Assembly (NCBI RefSeq): GCF_009828055.1
Contig: NZ_WTYB01000001.1
Location: forward strand, 635,183-699,182
Length of the DNA: 64,000 nt
Direction: 5' to 3'
From: Erythrobacter ramosus
Lineage (GTDB): Bacteria; Pseudomonadota; Alphaproteobacteria; Sphingomonadales; Sphingomonadaceae
In this document: one piece after another, positions 42,154 through 51,284 of the stretch
Layout: the number at the start of each line of letters is the position of its first letter
How positions within the stretch are numbered: the stretch's first letter is position 1
Notes under the pieces: model-generated
What the model saw: only the letters and a program-made list of their open reading frames with translations
Database searches by the model: none
Told to the model about the DNA's origin: nothing
Translations under genes and position numbers: made by a program

Positions 42154-43067
42154 GCCGCCGCCCGCTTGAGCCGATCATTGATCGCGCGGCCCACGCCGTC
42201 CTCCGGCACCGGAGCGACCGCGATGCGTGGCTTCGGCGCGCGGGCGGCTTCGTGAAGGCAGGCATAGAGGCGAGCTGCGGCCTCGGTCACATCACCGCTG
42301 GCCGACAGCGTGCAGTCACCGCCAACGGTGCCGAAGCCAATCAGGAATTCGTCTGCCTCGGCCCTGTCCGCATTCAATCGCACCGGCTTCCCTGGCGCAT
42401 AGTGGCTGGCAAGTTGCCCCGGGGCTTCGATCTGCTTCGCGTTGCCCCGCGTGCCAATCTGGAGCGGGCCAGGGCGTAGCTCCTCGATGCTGCCATCGGC
42501 GCGAACGGCGACAATGGTCGACTCCACCCCTGCTGTGGTGATCCCGCCGTCGAGCACGAGGTCGATCCTCCCATCCAGCGAGGCGAGGACGTGAGCGGCG
42601 CTGGTGGGGCTGATGAAGCCGCTACGGTTGGCGGATGGCGCGGCAAGCGGGAAATCCACAGCCGCCAGCAGCGCCCGCATGACCGGGTGAGCTGGCGCGC
42701 GCAGAGCGATCGTGGGCAGGCCAGCGGTCACCGCCTGCGCCAGCCCCGCCTCGGCACGGCGCGGGACAACCAGCGTCAGCGGGCCGGGCCAATGCGCCTC
42801 GGCCAAAGCAATCGCCTCTGGCGAGAAGTCGGCATAGCGTTTGGCCTGCACCGCATCCCGCACATGCACGATCAGCGGGTTGAAGTCCGGCCGGCCCTTC
42901 GCGGCATAAATCTTCGCCACCGCCTCGGCAGAATCCGCCCGCGCCGCCAACCCGTAAACGGTCTCGGTCGGCACCGCGACCAGCCCGCCCGATTCGAGGA
43001 TTCGCGCCGCCCGCGCTATCCCTGCGGCGTCTGCCAGCACCATGTCTGTAACGTTCTTGCCGCTCAT
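42150..43067 (-). CDS. Threonylcarbamoyl-AMP synthase (Sua5/TsaC)
   Basis: 305 residues. Makes threonylcarbamoyl-AMP for t6A37 of tRNAs reading ANN codons. N-terminal YrdC domain (VPTETVYGLAARADS, KGRPDFNPLIVHV, FPLAAPSANRSGFISPT, GVESTIVAV) and a C-terminal Sua5 domain (about 205-305), so the longer Sua5 form. ATG 43067. Antisense-like reading in other frames is spurious. Divergent from the acyl-CoA dehydrogenase. Confidence 0.92.
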   Translation of the reverse strand: MSGKNVTDMVLADAAGIARAARILESGGLVAVPTETVYGLAARADSAEAVAKIYAAKGRPDFNPLIVHVRDAVQAKRYADFSPEAIALAEAHWPGPLTLVVPRRAEAGLAQAVTAGLPTIALRAPAHPVMRALLAAVDFPLAAPSANRSGFISPTSAAHVLASLDGRIDLVLDGGITTAGVESTIVAVRADGSIEELRPGPLQIGTRGNAKQIEAPGQLASHYAPGKPVRLNADRAEADEFLIGFGTVGGDCTLSASGDVTEAAARLYACLHEAARAPKPRIAVAPVPEDGVGRAINDRLKRAAA

Positions 43068-43139
43068 GCCCCGGCGCTATATTCAAACCCCCGCCCTGCC
43101 AAGTGCGCAGCCCATCAGACACGCAAGGACGCCCCCGAA

Positions 43140-44882
43140 GTGACCCCCTTTACCCCGCCGACCGCCGACCAGCTGCTTGCCATCCGCACCAATGCCGGGA
43201 TCGACGAACTCGCCCAGTCCGAACGCTTTGCCCATGCCGAGCCCGATCTGGTCGAAGCTATCGTCGAAGGCGTCGGGCAGTTTGCGGCTGGCGAATTCGC
43301 CCCGCTGAATCGCAAGGGCGATCTGGAAGGGGCAAAGCTCGAGAATGGCGTGGTGCGCCTGCCAGACGGTTTCGACGCGGCGTACAAAGCCTATGTCGAG
43401 CAGGGCTGGAACGCGATTGCCTCTCCCGTGGAGCATGGCGGTCAGGGCATGCCCTTCACGCTGGCCTGCAACGTGCTCGAAAACCTCGGCGCGGCCAACA
43501 TGGCCTTCACCTTGCTCCCGATGCTGAGCGTCGGCGCGATCGAGGCGCTGGAGCATCATGGCTCCAACGACCAGAAAGCGATGTACCTGCCTAATCTCGT
43601 CAGCGGCGCATGGTCGGGGACGATGAACCTGACCGAGCCCGCCGCCGGCAGCGATGTCGGGGCGCTGCGTTCGGTTGCCGAACCGATCGTCAACGGCCCC
43701 CATGCGGGCAAGTATCGGATCACCGGCCAGAAGATCTACATCACCTGGGGCGAGCATGATCTGGCCGAGAACATCATCCATCTGGTGCTGGCGAGGCTCC
43801 CCGGCGCGCCCGAGGGTTCGCGCGGCATCTCGCTGTTCGTGGTGCCGAAGTACCATGTGAACGAGGACGGGTCGCTCGGCCCGCATAATGATCTTCGTTG
43901 CGTCAGCCTCGAACACAAGCTCGGCATCAACGCCTCGCCCACCTGCGTGATGAGCTATGGCGATAATGGCGAGTGTATCGGTGAGCTGGTGGGGCACGAA
44001 AACAAGGGCCTCGCGGCAATGTTCACGATGATGAACAACGCGCGGATCAATGTCGGTAACCAGGGCGTGCAGATCGGCGAACGGGCGACGCAGCAGGCGC
44101 TCGCCTATGCGCGCGACCGGGTGCAATCGGCGCGCGCCGGTTCGCCCGACAAGGCCCCGGTGGCCATCATAGAACATCCCGATGTGCGCCGCATGATCCT
44201 GCGCATGAAGGCGCTGACCGAGGGCGCGCGCGCGCTGCTCTACTACTGCGCCGGGCAGGTCGATCGCGGCAATCTGGGTGACGAAGCTGCCAAGGCCCGC
44301 TCTGAAATCGTCGTGCCGCTGATCAAGGCGTGGGGCACCGATATCGGCGTGGAAGTCGCCGGGCTCGGCATCCAGATCCACGGCGGCATGGGCTTTGTCG
44401 AGGAAACCGGCGCCGCCCAGCACTGGCGCGATTCGCGGATCGCCCCGATCTATGAAGGCACCAACGGCATTCAGGCGGCGGACCTCGTCACCCGCAAGCT
44501 CGGCCTCGATGGCGGGGAGGCGATGGTGACTTTGTTCGAGACCATCGCTCGCGAAGCCGCTTCAGAATATGCTCTCGCCGCCTTGGCGATGGACTGCGCC
44601 CATGTCGCGCGCTGGATGCGGGACGAGGCCAGCCTTGATGATCGCCTCGCTGGCAGCGTGCCATTTTGCACCATGGCCGCCATCACGGTCGCCGGTTGGC
44701 AGTTGATGAAGCAGGCTGAGGCGGTCGCGGCGGGGGCTGCGCCCGAACTCGCGGCGACCAAGCCGGTGACGGTGCGGTTCTTCCTCGACCGGATCGTGCC
44801 GGAAGGTGCTGGCCTCAAGGCAGGCGCGGTCGCCGGTGCCGAGTTGCTCTACGCCCTGCCCGCCGCAGCACTGGTTGGCTGA
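43140..44882 (+). CDS. Acyl-CoA dehydrogenase, DmdC-like, GTG start
   Basis: 580 residues: a 600-residue-class acyl-CoA dehydrogenase with the extra C-terminal domain, as in the DmdC (3-methylmercaptopropionyl-CoA) and related FadE-type enzymes. NLTEPAAGSDVGALRSVAEP, KIYITWGEHDLAENIIHLVLAR, GLGIQIHGGMGFVEETGA and RIAPIYEGTNGIQAADLVTRK are visible. GTG 43140, preceded by AAGGA, is the start; the frame is open far upstream but antisense to tsaC. A DUF815 ATPase starts one base after the stop. Confidence 0.9.
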   Translation: MTPFTPPTADQLLAIRTNAGIDELAQSERFAHAEPDLVEAIVEGVGQFAAGEFAPLNRKGDLEGAKLENGVVRLPDGFDAAYKAYVEQGWNAIASPVEHGGQGMPFTLACNVLENLGAANMAFTLLPMLSVGAIEALEHHGSNDQKAMYLPNLVSGAWSGTMNLTEPAAGSDVGALRSVAEPIVNGPHAGKYRITGQKIYITWGEHDLAENIIHLVLARLPGAPEGSRGISLFVVPKYHVNEDGSLGPHNDLRCVSLEHKLGINASPTCVMSYGDNGECIGELVGHENKGLAAMFTMMNNARINVGNQGVQIGERATQQALAYARDRVQSARAGSPDKAPVAIIEHPDVRRMILRMKALTEGARALLYYCAGQVDRGNLGDEAAKARSEIVVPLIKAWGTDIGVEVAGLGIQIHGGMGFVEETGAAQHWRDSRIAPIYEGTNGIQAADLVTRKLGLDGGEAMVTLFETIAREAASEYALAALAMDCAHVARWMRDEASLDDRLAGSVPFCTMAAITVAGWQLMKQAEAVAAGAAPELAATKPVTVRFFLDRIVPEGAGLKAGAVAGAELLYALPAAALVG

Positions 44883-44883
44883 G

Positions 44884-45705
44884 ATGGAGCGCGGCGAAGC
44901 TCTGGAACGGATCGCCGCCGCGCTCGAACGGCTCGCGCCCCCGCCCCCGCCGCCGACCGATTGGTGCGCCGCGCCCGCCTATGTGTGGGACGGCGAGACG
45001 GCTCGGGCGGTGCCAGTGCTGGACGCGGTGCCACTCGCCCAGCTGCATGGGATCGCCGCGCAGAAGACCGCGCTGCGAGGCAATTGCGAGCGGCTCGCCC
45101 AAGGTGCAGCGGCGCATGATGTGCTGCTGTGGGGCGCGCGCGGGATGGGCAAATCGGCGCTGGTGCGTGCTGCCGTGGCCGATGTGCAGGCCAGCAACCC
45201 ACAAGCCTTGGCGCTGGTGCAGATCGCGCCGGGTGCCCTGCCCACCTTCCCCGCACTGGTCGCCGAACTGGCGCAGCAATCCTGCGCCTTTTTGCTGTTC
45301 ATCGACGATCTCGGCTTTGGCGCGGATGGGCGCGCAGAGATGCTCGCGCTGCGCAGCCTGCTCGACGGCGGGGTCGCCCCGCGTCCGTCCCACATTCGCT
45401 TGGCTGTCACCGCCAACCGCCGTTCCATCGTCGAGCGGGAGGATACCTCGGGGGCGATCCACGAACGCGATGAACGCGACGATGCGCTGGCGCTGGCTGA
45501 CCGCTTCGGGCTCACGCTGGGCTTCCACCCGGCGGACAAGGACACTTACCTCGCGATCCTCGCAGGCTACACCGCGCCGCTTGGCCTCAGCTTCGATGCG
45601 GAGGAAGCGATGGCCTTCGCGATCCAGCGCGGCAACCGCTCAGGCCGCACCGCGCTGCAATTCGCGACCGAACTGGCCGGGCGCGCCGGGTTGACGCTCA
45701 GTTGA
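44884..45705 (+). CDS. DUF815 AAA+ ATPase
   Basis: 273 residues. Walker A GARGMGKS at 84-91, Walker B FLLFIDDLGF, and the conserved RLAVTANRRSIV, GAIHERDERDDALALADRFGLTLGF blocks of DUF815, an AAA+ family of unknown function. ATG 44884 one base after the acyl-CoA dehydrogenase suggests cotranscription. The C-terminal LTLS runs into the sugar dehydrogenase stop on the other strand (8-base overlap). Confidence 0.82.
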   Translation: MERGEALERIAAALERLAPPPPPPTDWCAAPAYVWDGETARAVPVLDAVPLAQLHGIAAQKTALRGNCERLAQGAAAHDVLLWGARGMGKSALVRAAVADVQASNPQALALVQIAPGALPTFPALVAELAQQSCAFLLFIDDLGFGADGRAEMLALRSLLDGGVAPRPSHIRLAVTANRRSIVEREDTSGAIHERDERDDALALADRFGLTLGFHPADKDTYLAILAGYTAPLGLSFDAEEAMAFAIQRGNRSGRTALQFATELAGRAGLTLS

Positions 45706-47176
45706 CCTTCTGCCCCGCCTGCTTGCGCAGGTAATCCGCCTCGAACGCCGCCTGCGGGTCTTTCAGCGCGCTCGGGGGGAGCGGATCGTCCTTCAACCGC
45801 GTGATGGCCGGAGCCGGAGTGGCCGAGGGTGAACGCACGCGCCAAATGATCCCGGCGGTATCGTCCGACACCAGCAGCGAGCCATCTCCCGCCCATTCGA
45901 CCCACGTCGGCCGGCCGCGGGTCGTGCCGTCACCCGTCAGGAAGCCAGTCAGCACCGGCACCGGTTTGCCCACCGGATTGCCGAGCGCGTCAAAGTCCAC
46001 GAACACCACGTCATAGCCCGAAGGCGGCTTGCGGTTCCACGAGCCATGCCGCGCGATGAACGCCCCGCTGGCGAAGCTCTCGCCCATGCGGTCACCCTCC
46101 TTGGAGAACACCAGCCCCAGCGCCGCGACGTGCGGGCCGAGCGCGAATTCCGGCTTGCGGACATATTCCATCAGGAAGCGCGGCATCGGCGCTTCGACCC
46201 GGCGGTCAATATTGGTGCGGTAATAGACCCAGGGCCAGCCATACTGCGCCCCGATCGGCACGTTGGTGAGGTAATCGGGCACAAGGTCCGATCCAAGCAT
46301 GTCACGCTCGTTCACGGTGGTCCACAGCTCACCGGTCCAGGGGCTGAAATCGAGGCCATTGGGGTTGCGCAGCCCCGCTCCGAACTGGCGCGCGCGGCCC
46401 GCGACGAGATCATATTCCCAGATCATCGCCCGGCCTTCTTCGACCTTCATCCCGGCCTCGCCGATATTGCTGACCGATCCGACCGCGACGTACAGCAGCT
46501 GCCCATCGGGCGAGAGTTCGAGATTGCGCATCCAGTGTCCACCGCCCGCCGGCAGGTCCATCAGCTTGCGCGGCGCTCCGGTGACCTTGTCGCTACCCAG
46601 TTGGTAGGGGAAAGCGAGCACCGCATTGTGGTTGGCGACGTAAAGCGTGCCATCCTTCCACGCCATGCCCGAGGGCGATTCGAGGCCTTCAGACAGGATC
46701 ACCTGCTTCACCTCGGCGCTGCCATTGCCGTCGGCATCGCGCAGCAGCACGACCTGATTCGGGGATTCGCCCGCCGAACCGGCCTTCGAGAACAGCACGC
46801 CTTCAACCCAGCCACGGATCGTGCCCATGATCCCGTCATCGCCGTCCTTCGTCGCGGGCGCACGGGTCAGCGTCACCAGCATATCGCCATTGGGGAGCGC
46901 AAACAGCGTGCGCGGGTGATCGAGCCCTTCGGCAAAGCGGACGACTTCCAGTCCCTTGGCAGGCGTCGGCGCTTCGCCCGCCTTCCAGCCCACCGGCTCG
47001 GCAATCTGGACGGTGGGGAAGTTCTGCGGATCACCCTCCTGCAGCACCGGTTCGGTGCCAGCGACCTCTTCGACCGAGAGATCGGCGGTGTCTCCGCGCG
47101 ACAGGAAGAACAGGGCGACGCCCGCCACTACGATTGCGATGACAAGAGCGATTGCGATTTTGCGAAAAAGAGCCAT
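45698..47176 (-). CDS. PQQ-dependent sugar dehydrogenase/sorbosone dehydrogenase family
   Basis: 492 residues. N-terminal membrane anchor (MALFRKIAIALVIAIVVAGVAL), then a beta-propeller of six blades (from about 70) with blocks GLDHPRTLFALPNGDMLVTL, GAGLRNPNGLDFSPWTGELWTTVNERD and GAFIARHGSWNRKPPSGYDVVFVDF, typical of the soluble aldose sugar dehydrogenase/L-sorbosone dehydrogenase group. It should sit in the periplasm and may need PQQ. Start ATG 47176. Confidence 0.85.
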   Translation of the reverse strand: MALFRKIAIALVIAIVVAGVALFFLSRGDTADLSVEEVAGTEPVLQEGDPQNFPTVQIAEPVGWKAGEAPTPAKGLEVVRFAEGLDHPRTLFALPNGDMLVTLTRAPATKDGDDGIMGTIRGWVEGVLFSKAGSAGESPNQVVLLRDADGNGSAEVKQVILSEGLESPSGMAWKDGTLYVANHNAVLAFPYQLGSDKVTGAPRKLMDLPAGGGHWMRNLELSPDGQLLYVAVGSVSNIGEAGMKVEEGRAMIWEYDLVAGRARQFGAGLRNPNGLDFSPWTGELWTTVNERDMLGSDLVPDYLTNVPIGAQYGWPWVYYRTNIDRRVEAPMPRFLMEYVRKPEFALGPHVAALGLVFSKEGDRMGESFASGAFIARHGSWNRKPPSGYDVVFVDFDALGNPVGKPVPVLTGFLTGDGTTRGRPTWVEWAGDGSLLVSDDTAGIIWRVRSPSATPAPAITRLKDDPLPPSALKDPQAAFEADYLRKQAGQKVN

Positions 47177-47255
47177 GTGACGCGGGATAAAGCCCAGCCG
47201 CCGACGCGGCAACCGATAAGCGCCGGGGCGATGCGACGAAAGGCCACTGACCGCG

Positions 47256-47756
47256 ATGTATGATTTCAAACCCGCCGCACCGCTCGCCTCGGATGAGCTT
47301 TACCGCGAGCTGCTGGGCGCGGCCGACGCGTTGACCGCGGGCGAGCCGGATGCGGTCGCCAACATGGCCAATGTCGCGGCACTCTTGTCGGAGTTTCTGC
47401 CTGATCTCAACTGGGCGGGCTTCTACCGGGTGGCTCCAGCCAAGACCGGCGGCGTGGACGAGCTGGTGCTCGGGCCCTTCGCGGGTCGCCCCGCCTGTAT
47501 CCGCATTCCGTTCGGCATTGGCGTATGCGGCGCAGCGGCGCAAAGTCGCGCCACGCAACTTGTCGCCGATGTCCACGCCTTCCCGGGCCATATCGCCTGC
47601 GATGCGGCGAGCGCGAGCGAGCTGGTGGTGCCGGTGCTGCGCAATGGCGCGGTCATCGCGGTGATCGACCTCGACAGCCCCTCCCCGGCGCGCTTTACCG
47701 CCGCCGATGCCGCTGGAATCGAGGCGCTGGCGGGCCTGCTCGCTGACCGGATCTGA
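47256..47756 (+). CDS. Free methionine-(R)-sulfoxide reductase (GAF domain)
   Basis: 166 residues, matching fRMsr length. GAF domain with NWAGFYRV, LVLGPFAGRPACIRIPFGIGVCG and DVHAFPGHIACDAASASELVVPV. Three conserved cysteines Cys81, Cys91 and Cys115 correspond to the catalytic trio of the E. coli enzyme (84, 94, 118). It reduces free L-methionine-R-sulfoxide, not protein-bound. Confidence 0.92.
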   Translation: MYDFKPAAPLASDELYRELLGAADALTAGEPDAVANMANVAALLSEFLPDLNWAGFYRVAPAKTGGVDELVLGPFAGRPACIRIPFGIGVCGAAAQSRATQLVADVHAFPGHIACDAASASELVVPVLRNGAVIAVIDLDSPSPARFTAADAAGIEALAGLLADRI

Positions 47757-47828
47757 GCGTTTCCCCCGGCGACCTTCCCGAAACGGGACAGCGCTGACAG
47801 CACCGCTTGGGCACGCGGCGGACTCGGT

Positions 47829-47866
47829 GGTAAGCTTTCGCTAACCATCAGCCCAATCCGGCTGAT
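47829..47866 (+). promoter_or_regulatory. Double hairpin in the leader of the glycine-zipper gene
   Basis: Two adjoining hairpins precede the SD: GGTAAGC-TTTC-GCTAACC (47829-47846, one mismatch) and ATCAGCC-CAATCC-GGCTGAT (47847-47866, perfect 7 bp). The GGGGGAAA SD starts four bases after the second stem. Translational control is plausible but unproven. Confidence 0.4.
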
Positions 47867-47883
47867 TCAGGGGGAAATTGCCC

Positions 47884-48771
47884 ATGTTCAAGCTTTCGTC
47901 GACTGTTTCGCTCGCCGCTCTGGCCCTCGCTATCCCGGGGGCGGTGCAGGCGCAGAATTATGCCGATCTTCCGCCGCTTTCGCCGATGAGCGAAGCTGAA
48001 ATGCGCTCGATCCCGAGCGAATACCGCACCGCGCCGGTGGTGATGCAGGCTGAAGAGACCGTGACGAACGTCAACGGGGTCGAGACGATCACCCGCACCC
48101 GTCGGATCGACGGGCCGCCGCCGCGCCCCGCCGCGCCGCATCACGGTCACGCGCCCGCGCCCGCACAGCACCACGGCTATGCGCCGCAGATGGGCTACGC
48201 CCCGGCCTATGCGCCTGCTCCGGTGGTGTTCGAGCGCCAGCAGTGGATCGACGAATGCCGCCGCCGCACCAAAGATCAGGGCAAGGATGACACCGGCCTG
48301 ATCATCGGCGGCCTGCTTGGCGCGATTGCTGGCGGCTTTGCCGGTTATGAGATCGCCGGCGCAGGCGACCGCGTGCTTGGCACCGTCCTCGGCGTTGGCG
48401 GTGGCGGATTGATCGGCGGATTGCTGGGCAGCATCTTCGACGGGGATGATGACGAGGACCGCTACGATTGTGAAGCCGCGCTCGACAGCTACCTGTCGCA
48501 CTACGGCGCGCCCGGCCCTCGCATCGCGAGCCGCGAGATCGCCTACCCGGCGCAGGGCTATTCCTATGGCTACGGTTACCCGGCCAGCTATTCTTACGGC
48601 TACACCTACGCCCCGCCGCCGCAGATGGTGATGGTGCCGGTGCGAACCGAGGTACAGCAGCAGGTGGTGGTGCGCGAGACTGAGCGTTACGAGACCTACA
48701 CCGTCCCGGGCGCCGCGCGCGTGATTGATCCGGCCCCGCGTCCGTCGCCCAAGATGATCAAGAACCGCTGA
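47884..48771 (+). CDS. Secreted glycine-zipper protein
   Basis: 295 residues. Signal peptide (MFKLSSTVSLAALALAIPGAVQAQ), a Pro/His/Tyr-rich region (about 80-120), a glycine zipper 2TM-like membrane-interacting segment (about 139-183: GLIIGGLLGAIAGGFAGYEI and VLGVGGGGLIGGLLGSIFDG), and a Tyr-rich tail with repeated SYGY motifs. The family often spans the outer membrane; function unknown. ATG 47884, GGGGGA 8 bases upstream. Confidence 0.78.
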   Translation: MFKLSSTVSLAALALAIPGAVQAQNYADLPPLSPMSEAEMRSIPSEYRTAPVVMQAEETVTNVNGVETITRTRRIDGPPPRPAAPHHGHAPAPAQHHGYAPQMGYAPAYAPAPVVFERQQWIDECRRRTKDQGKDDTGLIIGGLLGAIAGGFAGYEIAGAGDRVLGTVLGVGGGGLIGGLLGSIFDGDDDEDRYDCEAALDSYLSHYGAPGPRIASREIAYPAQGYSYGYGYPASYSYGYTYAPPPQMVMVPVRTEVQQQVVVRETERYETYTVPGAARVIDPAPRPSPKMIKNR

Positions 48772-48800
48772 TTTGCGTTTGCCCCCTCGGGGGACAATAG

Positions 48801-48838
48801 AAAAGCCCCGCAAGATCAGGCGACCTTGCGGGGCTTTT
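48801..48838. terminator. Bidirectional terminator between the glycine-zipper gene and parB
   Basis: AAAAGCCCCGCAAG and CTTGCGGGGCTTTT form a perfect 14-bp stem with a 10-base loop, with T-runs on both sides, so it can stop both convergent transcripts. Confidence 0.92.
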
Positions 48839-48865
48839 GCTATATGGTGGTAAGCCGCGCGGCGA

Positions 48866-49828
48866 TCAGAACTCGCCGCCGGTCAGCCGCTGGCAAACCA
48901 GATCAAGTTGATCTAGGGTCGTGTAGCGGATCGTGATCGTGCCCTTGCGCGGATCAACCTCTGACTTGATCTTGACGCTTAGCCCGAGAAACTCCTCGAG
49001 ATGTTGCTGAACGGCCAGAATATCAGCATTTTCAGTCGGTTGATACGGCGCAGGTGCAGGCCCATCGGCCCGCTTTGCCGGCTTGCGGGTCAGCGTTTCG
49101 ACATCGCGCACCGATAGCCCCTCGGACACCGCGATCTCTGCGATCAGCACCGCATCATCCCTCCCGATCAGTGCGCGGGCGTGACCCATCGACAGCTGGC
49201 CCTGCTCGATCAAGCCGAGCACCGGCTCGGGCAGCGACATCAGCCGCATCATGTTGGCGACGTGGCTGCGCGATTTCTCGACCATCTTGGCGATGTCGAC
49301 CTGGATCATGCCCTCGTCTTCGGACAGGCGGTGATAGGCGCGCGCTTCCTCGACCGGGTTCAGATCCTCGCGTTGAAGGTTCTCGATCAGCGCGAGCGCC
49401 ATCACCTCGCGTTCGGAGAGGTTGCGCACCAGGGCCGGGATCTCATGCAGCCGCGCCTTCTGTGCCGCGCGCCAGCGGCGCTCACCCGCGACGAGCTGAT
49501 AACCCTCACCATTGGGGTGCGGGCGGACAATAATCGGCTGAATCACGCCCCGCGTGGCGATCGACGCGGCGAGTTCGTCCAGCGCGGCTTCATCGAAATA
49601 CTTGCGCGGGTTGCCCGGCAGCGGCTTAATCGAGGCCAGCGCGAGATTGCGGAGCGGCGAGCCGACCACTTGCGGCGCATCCGCCGAAGCATCATCGCGC
49701 CGCACCAGCGGTTCCTCCCGCCGGGTTTCGCCGAGCAAGGCGCCCAGCCCCCGGCCCAGCCGCCGCGGCTTGTCATCGCTGCGCGAAGTCACAGGCGAAT
49801 CAGCAGGTTGCGTCACGTTCTCACTCAT
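48866..49828 (-). CDS. parB: Chromosome partitioning protein ParB
   Basis: 320 residues. CTP-dependent DNA clamp that loads at parS and spreads, with ParA to segregate origins. ParB/Spo0J N-domain (LPGNPRKYFDEAAL, VAGERRWRAAQ, ALIENLQREDLNPVEEARAY), helix-turn-helix (SRSHVANMMRLMSLPEPV), C-terminal dimer domain. Short basic RRLGRGLGALLG at the N-terminus is the ParA-stimulating/targeting peptide. ATG 49828 overlaps the parA stop (ATGA). Six parS sites lie upstream within 7 kb. Confidence 0.96.
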   Translation of the reverse strand: MSENVTQPADSPVTSRSDDKPRRLGRGLGALLGETRREEPLVRRDDASADAPQVVGSPLRNLALASIKPLPGNPRKYFDEAALDELAASIATRGVIQPIIVRPHPNGEGYQLVAGERRWRAAQKARLHEIPALVRNLSEREVMALALIENLQREDLNPVEEARAYHRLSEDEGMIQVDIAKMVEKSRSHVANMMRLMSLPEPVLGLIEQGQLSMGHARALIGRDDAVLIAEIAVSEGLSVRDVETLTRKPAKRADGPAPAPYQPTENADILAVQQHLEEFLGLSVKIKSEVDPRKGTITIRYTTLDQLDLVCQRLTGGEF

Positions 49829-50601
49829 GCGGCTTGTCTTTCTGCGGGAAATCGCCCGATCAATTCGCGCGCCAACGCCATATAGGCGCGGCTACCGGTG
49901 CAATGCTGGTCATAGATCAGCGCGGGAAGCCCGTGGCTCGGCGCTTCGGAGAGGCGCACATTGCGCGGGATCACGGTTTCGAACACCAACTTGCCCAGGC
50001 AATCGCGCACATCGTCGGATACCTGATCGGTCAGGCGATTGCGCCGGTCATACATCGTCAACGCCACGCCGATAATGCCAAGATCGGGATTGAAGCGCTG
50101 CTGGATCTGATCGACGGTCTGGAGCAGCTGACTGAGCCCCTCCAGCGCAAAAAACTCGCATTGCAGCGGCACCAGCAGCGTATCGGCCGCGCATAATGCG
50201 TTGAGCGTCAACAGGCCGAGCGACGGCGGGCAATCTATGAAGCAGATGTCGTGTCCGGCATGATTCGCCAGCGCCTTGTCGAGACGGTGCGTTCGCCCCT
50301 CAACCGCGACGAGCTCAATCTCCGCACCCGACAGGTCAACCGTCGCCGGGATGAGATCGAGGCGCGGAATGCTGGTGGGGACGATCGCGCTGGCAAGCGG
50401 CACTTCGTCCACCAGCAGATCATAGCTCGAAACCCTGCGCGATTCGGCCCGAACGCCTAATCCGGTCGAGGCGTTGCCCTGGGGATCGAGGTCGATCAGC
50501 AGCGTCCGCCACCCGGTCGCCGCCATCGCCGTAGCGATATTGATCGCGGTGGTGGTCTTGCCCACTCCGCCCTTCTGATTGGCAATCGCGATTACGAACA
50601 T
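49825..50601 (-). CDS. parA: Chromosome partitioning ATPase ParA (Soj)
   Basis: 258 residues. Deviant Walker A KGGVGKTT at 10-17 with both signature lysines, switch region LLIDLDPQGNASTGL, and DICFIDCPPSLGLLT. ParA dimers coat nucleoid DNA and are released by ParB. Start ATG 50601; the longer frame before it is not conserved. 56 bases after rsmG. Confidence 0.96.
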   Translation of the reverse strand: MFVIAIANQKGGVGKTTTAINIATAMAATGWRTLLIDLDPQGNASTGLGVRAESRRVSSYDLLVDEVPLASAIVPTSIPRLDLIPATVDLSGAEIELVAVEGRTHRLDKALANHAGHDICFIDCPPSLGLLTLNALCAADTLLVPLQCEFFALEGLSQLLQTVDQIQQRFNPDLGIIGVALTMYDRRNRLTDQVSDDVRDCLGKLVFETVIPRNVRLSEAPSHGLPALIYDQHCTGSRAYMALARELIGRFPAERQAA

Positions 50602-50657
50602 GGTTGTTCCCGTCCTTCCGCGCGCCGATTCACGCTGAATCCGCACAGTTTCGCGTG

Positions 50658-51284
50658 TCAGGCCTTCACAATGATTCCCGCGTCGGGATCGGTCAAGGAA
50701 TGTTTCACGTGAAACATTGCTCGAATCGAAGGCTTGAGCGTTTCCAACTCCTGCGCCGCCGAGCGCCCCTTGGGCAAGACATAGGCGGTGGCCCTTGTGG
50801 AGAAGGGTGCGGATAGCTCAAGAAGTTTGGGCAGCGGCGCGAAAGCCCGTGCCGAAATGGCGCGAGCCGGGAATGGCGTAACCCGTTCCAACCGCTGACC
50901 TTCGACGCGGCATTTGGGCAGGCTCAGCGCCGCAATCACCGTTTCGAGGAATTCAACCCGGCGCGCGCGGGATTCGACCAGCACCACCGGCATGTTGGGG
51001 CATAAAGCGGCGATCACGATGCCGGGGAAGCCGGGTCCGCTGCCGAGATCGAGCCACGGCCCCTGCGCATTTGGTCCCAATGTTTCACGTGAAACATTTT
51101 CGATGAGCTGGGCCGAGTCGGCAATGTGCCGTTGCCACAGGTGCGCCTCGGTCGCTTTGGCGATCAGGTTCTGGCGCTGATTCTCCTCCAACACCAGCGC
51201 GGCGAAGGCGTCGATCCGCGCCATGCCCTCGGCATCGGTCAATCCAGCGACATAGGCGCGGGCTTCGGTCTCATTGGTAATCAT
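50658..51284 (-). CDS. rsmG: 16S rRNA (guanine527-N7)-methyltransferase RsmG
   Basis: 208 residues. SAM-binding motif [17 protein letters not shown], then [17 protein letters not shown], the RsmG core. Two parS sites lie in this gene: at 51081-51096 (read as NVSRET just before the SAM motif) and at 50701-50716 (read as MFHVKH near the C-terminus). Both peptides look like insertions relative to usual RsmG. The ATG overlaps the mnmG stop (ATGA). Confidence 0.93.
   Translation of the reverse strand: MITNETEARAYVAGLTDAEGMARIDAFAALVLEENQRQNLIAKATEAHLWQRHIADSAQLIENVSRETLGPNAQGPWLDLGSGPGFPGIVIAALCPNMPVVLVESRARRVEFLETVIAALSLPKCRVEGQRLERVTPFPARAISARAFAPLPKLLELSAPFSTRATAYVLPKGRSAAQELETLKPSIRAMFHVKHSLTDPDAGIIVKA
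50701..50716. other. parS site 1, perfect
   Basis: TGTTTCACGTGAAACA, the full consensus ParB-binding palindrome, inside the 3' part of rsmG. Confidence 0.96.
51081..51096. other. parS site 2, perfect
   Basis: TGTTTCACGTGAAACA inside rsmG, 380 bases from site 1. Confidence 0.96.

Noticed and set aside
42591..43139. Long open frame continuous with and upstream of the acyl-CoA dehydrogenase
   Set aside because: It is antisense to the tsaC gene and has low family resemblance; GTG 43140 with AAGGA gives the standard N-terminus.
43083..44423. 446-codon frame antisense to the acyl-CoA dehydrogenase
   Set aside because: Shadow frame; the sense gene has clear motifs throughout.
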